Origin: Hydra vulgaris
Taxonomy: Eukaryota > Cnidaria > Hydrozoa > Anthoathecata > Hydridae
Direction of reading: 5' to 3'
DNA length: 64,000 nucleotides
NCBI RefSeq assembly: GCF_038396675.1
Contig: NC_088934.1
Span: 39,545,001-39,609,000 of the forward strand
Shown: piece after piece, positions 61,458-64,000 of the stretch
Layout: every line of letters starts with the position of its first letter
Position numbering within the stretch: the first letter of the stretch is position 1
Position numbers and translations under genes: made by a program
The notes under the pieces: generated by a model
What the model was told of the DNA's origin: nothing
Seen by the model: the letters and a program-made list of their open reading frames with translations, nothing else
Database searches by the model: none

Positions 61458-61472
61458 AAGACATACTGTCTT
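61458..61472 (-). other. LINE 3' UTR hairpin, copy 4
   Basis: Minus strand AAGACA/TGTCTT with loop GTA, in the context CTCGGTGAT-stem-TTTCTTGCTCTGGCC. The sixth pair is A-T where copy 2 has C-G. Confidence 0.6.
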
Positions 61473-61541
61473 ATCACCGAGCCCCGTTAACATTGAAGCC
61501 GTCAGTTAATATTACAATTTAAAAACTTTAAACATAAAAGT

Positions 61542-61552
<11 letters not shown>

Positions 61553-61608
<56 letters not shown>
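61553..61608. repeat. (TA)n microsatellite in LINE 3' UTR
   Basis: TA tract between the ORF stop and the 3' hairpin of the minus-strand LINE. Confidence 0.95.
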
Positions 61609-61611
<3 letters not shown>

Positions 61612-61807
61612 CTACAAAGATATTATAAAACTTATAATAAGATATTAAAATAGCATAAGTTTTCAATAACAACATATTTAAATGAAAAATAAAAGTCATA
61701 TGATCAAAAAAAAATAAGTTATGACTTTTTCACAAAAAAAACAAACTAAAAAAGTAGATGAAAACCTATTCAGTTTATATATTTTTTTATTATTTTATAA
61801 TCAAATT

Positions 61808-64000
61808 TTAAAATAAATATCTTAGATCGAAATTTTTTCCTAATAAGAAATGTTTACATACTATTTTGAATTGTTCACAAGATATGTTTTGAAGAATGTT
61901 ATTTTTATTAATTTTTTGAAAAAATTCATTCCATAGAAATGCTCCACGATATTGAATTCGGAATGAACTGAGTTTGAAATAGAATCTTGGAACTACAAAA
62001 TTATCATTTGAAAAATTTGTGGGGTACTTATGAGAAATTTTAGTAAAGTAAGAGTGAAATATATTAGGCGACAGACCATGTTTAGATTTAAACATGAACA
62101 ACATAACTTGATATATATTAAGTTTATAAACATTGAGTGCATTAAGTTCCATTAAGAAAGGCTCTCCATGAGCAGTTCTCTTAACGCCAAAAATAATTTT
62201 GCATGCAATTTTTTGTTTACTATAAATTTTTTTAAGCTTTCCATAGTTGCTACTTCCCCATGCAATATTGCAATAGGATAGATAACTATGGATAAATGAA
62301 AAATATATAATTTTTAAAGACTTGATATTAAGAAATGGTTTAACTCTATATAGAACAGAAATATTTTTAGAAATTTTATTTTCAATAGATTTAATATGAG
62401 ATTTCCATGATATATTTTCATCTAATATTATTCCCAGGAAGTTTACATTTGATTTTCTTTTAAAAACTGAATTATTCATAAAGAGATTGGGTGATTTTAG
62501 AGGGAGGTGATCACTCTTACTAGGTTTATGAAACAACAAAAATTTAGTTTTCAGTACATTTAATGAAAGTTTATTACAAATAATCCAATCATTAACTTTT
62601 ATTAGTTCTTCATTAAATATTTTAAAAAGATCTTTTATATTTTTATTTGAGTAAAAAAGATTAGAGTCGTCAGCAAACAAAATAAGATTTAAAGCCTTTG
62701 AAGCTAAATATAAATCGTTAATGTACAACAAGAATAATAGTGGTCCTAGGATGTATCCCTGGGGAACACCACAAGTTATAACTTTGTTTCCTGTTTCATT
62801 TTCTTTATACACTATGTATTGTTTCCTGTTTGACAGGTAATTTTTAAACCAGAGTAGGTTATTGTTTAATACTCCATAGAGTTCTAGTTTTTCTATAAGT
62901 ATGTCATCGTTAACTGTGTTAAATGCTTTTGACAGATCAATAAAAACTCCTAGTGTATAACAATCATTATTGAACCCATCGGATATATAATTTATTAAAT
63001 CGATTACTGCTTGATCCGTTGAATGTTTTTTTTTGAATCCAAATTGTTTATTATACAGTATTTTGTTTTTGGTTAAATATTTATTAAGCCTATCATACAT
63101 AATACGTTCTAACAATTTTGAAAAGCATGGTGAGACAGAAATAGGTCTATAATTTGACATAATTGTGTTATCGCCAGTTTTAAAAATAGGTGATATTTTA
63201 GCAATTTTTAATTTCTCCGGTGCAATACCGGATTGTATTAAAAGGTTGAAAATATGAAACAAAGATGGTTCTATGATATCGAAGATTGCTTTAACTACGT
63301 TCACGCTAATTTGATCAACGCCAGCGGATTTATTATTTTTCAGACTATTGTACGCATTACGCACCTCAGTTATATTTAAACTAACTTCTTTCATAGATAT
63401 ATTGGTTGGTTTTATATAGGATTTGAAACTTGTGGTGTTTTTTGGGATTTTACTTGCTAAATTTGGGCCAACTTCAAGGAAATAGTCGTTGAGCTTTTCA
63501 ACGATGGTTTCTTTATTACTGATCATTTCCCCATCAATTATGAGTTTCTGTAGCAAATTATTGTTAGAACATCTTTTTTTACCAATTATCTGGTTAATCA
63601 CATTCCAAGTTTTTTGAGTGTTTCCTTGTGTTTTTTTTAGCATCTTAGCATAATAAATTCTTTTAGAGTGTTTCTTTGTTTTTTCAAATAAACTTTTATA
63701 ATTTTTGTAATTTATTTCATTTGTAAATGGTTTATGTTTTAGATATTTTTCATAAAGTTTTTGTTTTCTCTTAGATGATTTAAGTAAACCTTTGGTCATC
63801 CAAGGGCTTAAAAATGATTTTGAATTTATAACTATTTTTTTAGTGGAAATGCCAAATCGTAATATTTACAAAACTGCGCCAAAAAAAGATCATACGCCTT
63901 ATTTGCCTCTTGTGATTGTAATATAAGGTCCCAATCAATTTTTTCTGATAAGAGATTTCGAAAGTGCAACAAGGAGTTTTCATTGATCTGTCGCATTTGG
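61808..64000 (-). pseudogene. LINE ORF2 (RT), one frameshift, partial at window edge
   Basis: The main frame 63799-61808 gives 663 residues without a stop. It has VINQIIGKKR, the RT start (GVDQISVNVVKAIF), ISPIFKTGDN...NYRPISVSPCFSKLLERI, GFKKKHSTDQAVIDLI, VFIDLSKAFNTV (catalytic Asp near residue 285), GVPQGYILGPLLFLLYINDL, LILFADDSNLFYS (catalytic Asp pair near residue 370), FLGIILDENISWKSHI and the C-terminus AWGSSNYGKL...QYRGAFLWNEF. Upstream, 64000-63840 reads QMRQINENSLLHFRNLL...FPLKK and joins the main frame (INSKSFLSPWMTKGLL) only after a one-base change in an A7 run (plus 63835-63841). The enzyme copies LINE RNA by target-primed reverse transcription. With one homopolymer lesion seen, the copy is young or the indel is a sequencing error. 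Confidence 0.9.

Larger units (their letters stand above)
61357..64000 (-). mobile_element. L2/CR1-like LINE, nearly intact, continues past the window
   Basis: On the minus strand: endonuclease/RT ORF (64000-61808), 3' UTR with an internal (TA)n (61553-61608), the conserved hairpin at 61472-61458 and a poly(A) tail of about 24 (T-run 61358-61381). The 5' end lies to the right of the window. Confidence 0.9.

Overview
The window looks like animal genomic DNA that is very AT-rich and crowded with transposons. The combination of families (L2/CR1-like and jockey-like LINEs, a Penelope-like RT, Transib, pogo, Tc1/mariner, two hAT families), the long (TA)n tracts and the short GT-AG introns suggests a cnidarian such as Hydra. 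That assignment is inference from general resemblance; no search was run. Almost every long ORF is a broken transposon gene, and many of the remaining ORFs are artefacts of (TA)n tracts.

Layout. 0-0.4 kb: LINE 3' tail. 0.8-4.0 kb: a Transib (TSD GGGCG) inside a small hAT-like element inside a (TA)n tract. 4.1-5.7 kb: a 1.66-kb foldback with a 42-bp minisatellite in each arm. 5.8-7.4 kb: dead pogo/Tigger. 7.8-11.8 kb: copy 1 of an unclassified TIR element (ends GGTACG, TA target) carrying a small multi-exon gene. 12-14.6 kb: palindromes, a tRNA-like relic, a hAT MITE and minisatellites. 14.6-21.1 kb: copy 2 of the GGTACG element, interrupted by a LINE and by a Tc1. 21.3-29.6 kb: zinc-finger fragment, Penelope-like RT, a pogo-type element holding a LINE, GGTACG copy 3 and a jockey-like LINE. 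30.3-34.2 kb: dead Tc1/mariner, then a hAT with TSDs. 36-37.8 kb: dead LINE. 38.6-44 kb: a 5.4-kb TIR element containing a broken two-gene CACTA-like transposon and a local rearrangement. 44-48.5 kb: small Tc1 and a LINE. 49.1-52.2 kb: two exons of what may be the only host gene here, Notch-ligand-like. 53-54 kb: relic of a transposon-associated gene. 56.6-60.9 kb: a hAT splitting a tRNA-derived SINE. 61.4-64 kb: a nearly intact LINE running off the right edge.

The strongest candidate for something undescribed is the GGTACG element. Copy 1 carries a gene whose spliced frame runs through a start exon, four 24-nt phase-1 microexons and a terminal exon. The second, degenerate copy keeps the terminal protein motif, one 24-nt exon and one 15-nt exon. 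A second strong signal is a hairpin near the 3' end of four LINE copies whose stem is kept by compensatory changes. A third is the Transib ends, which resemble V(D)J recombination signals with unequal spacers.
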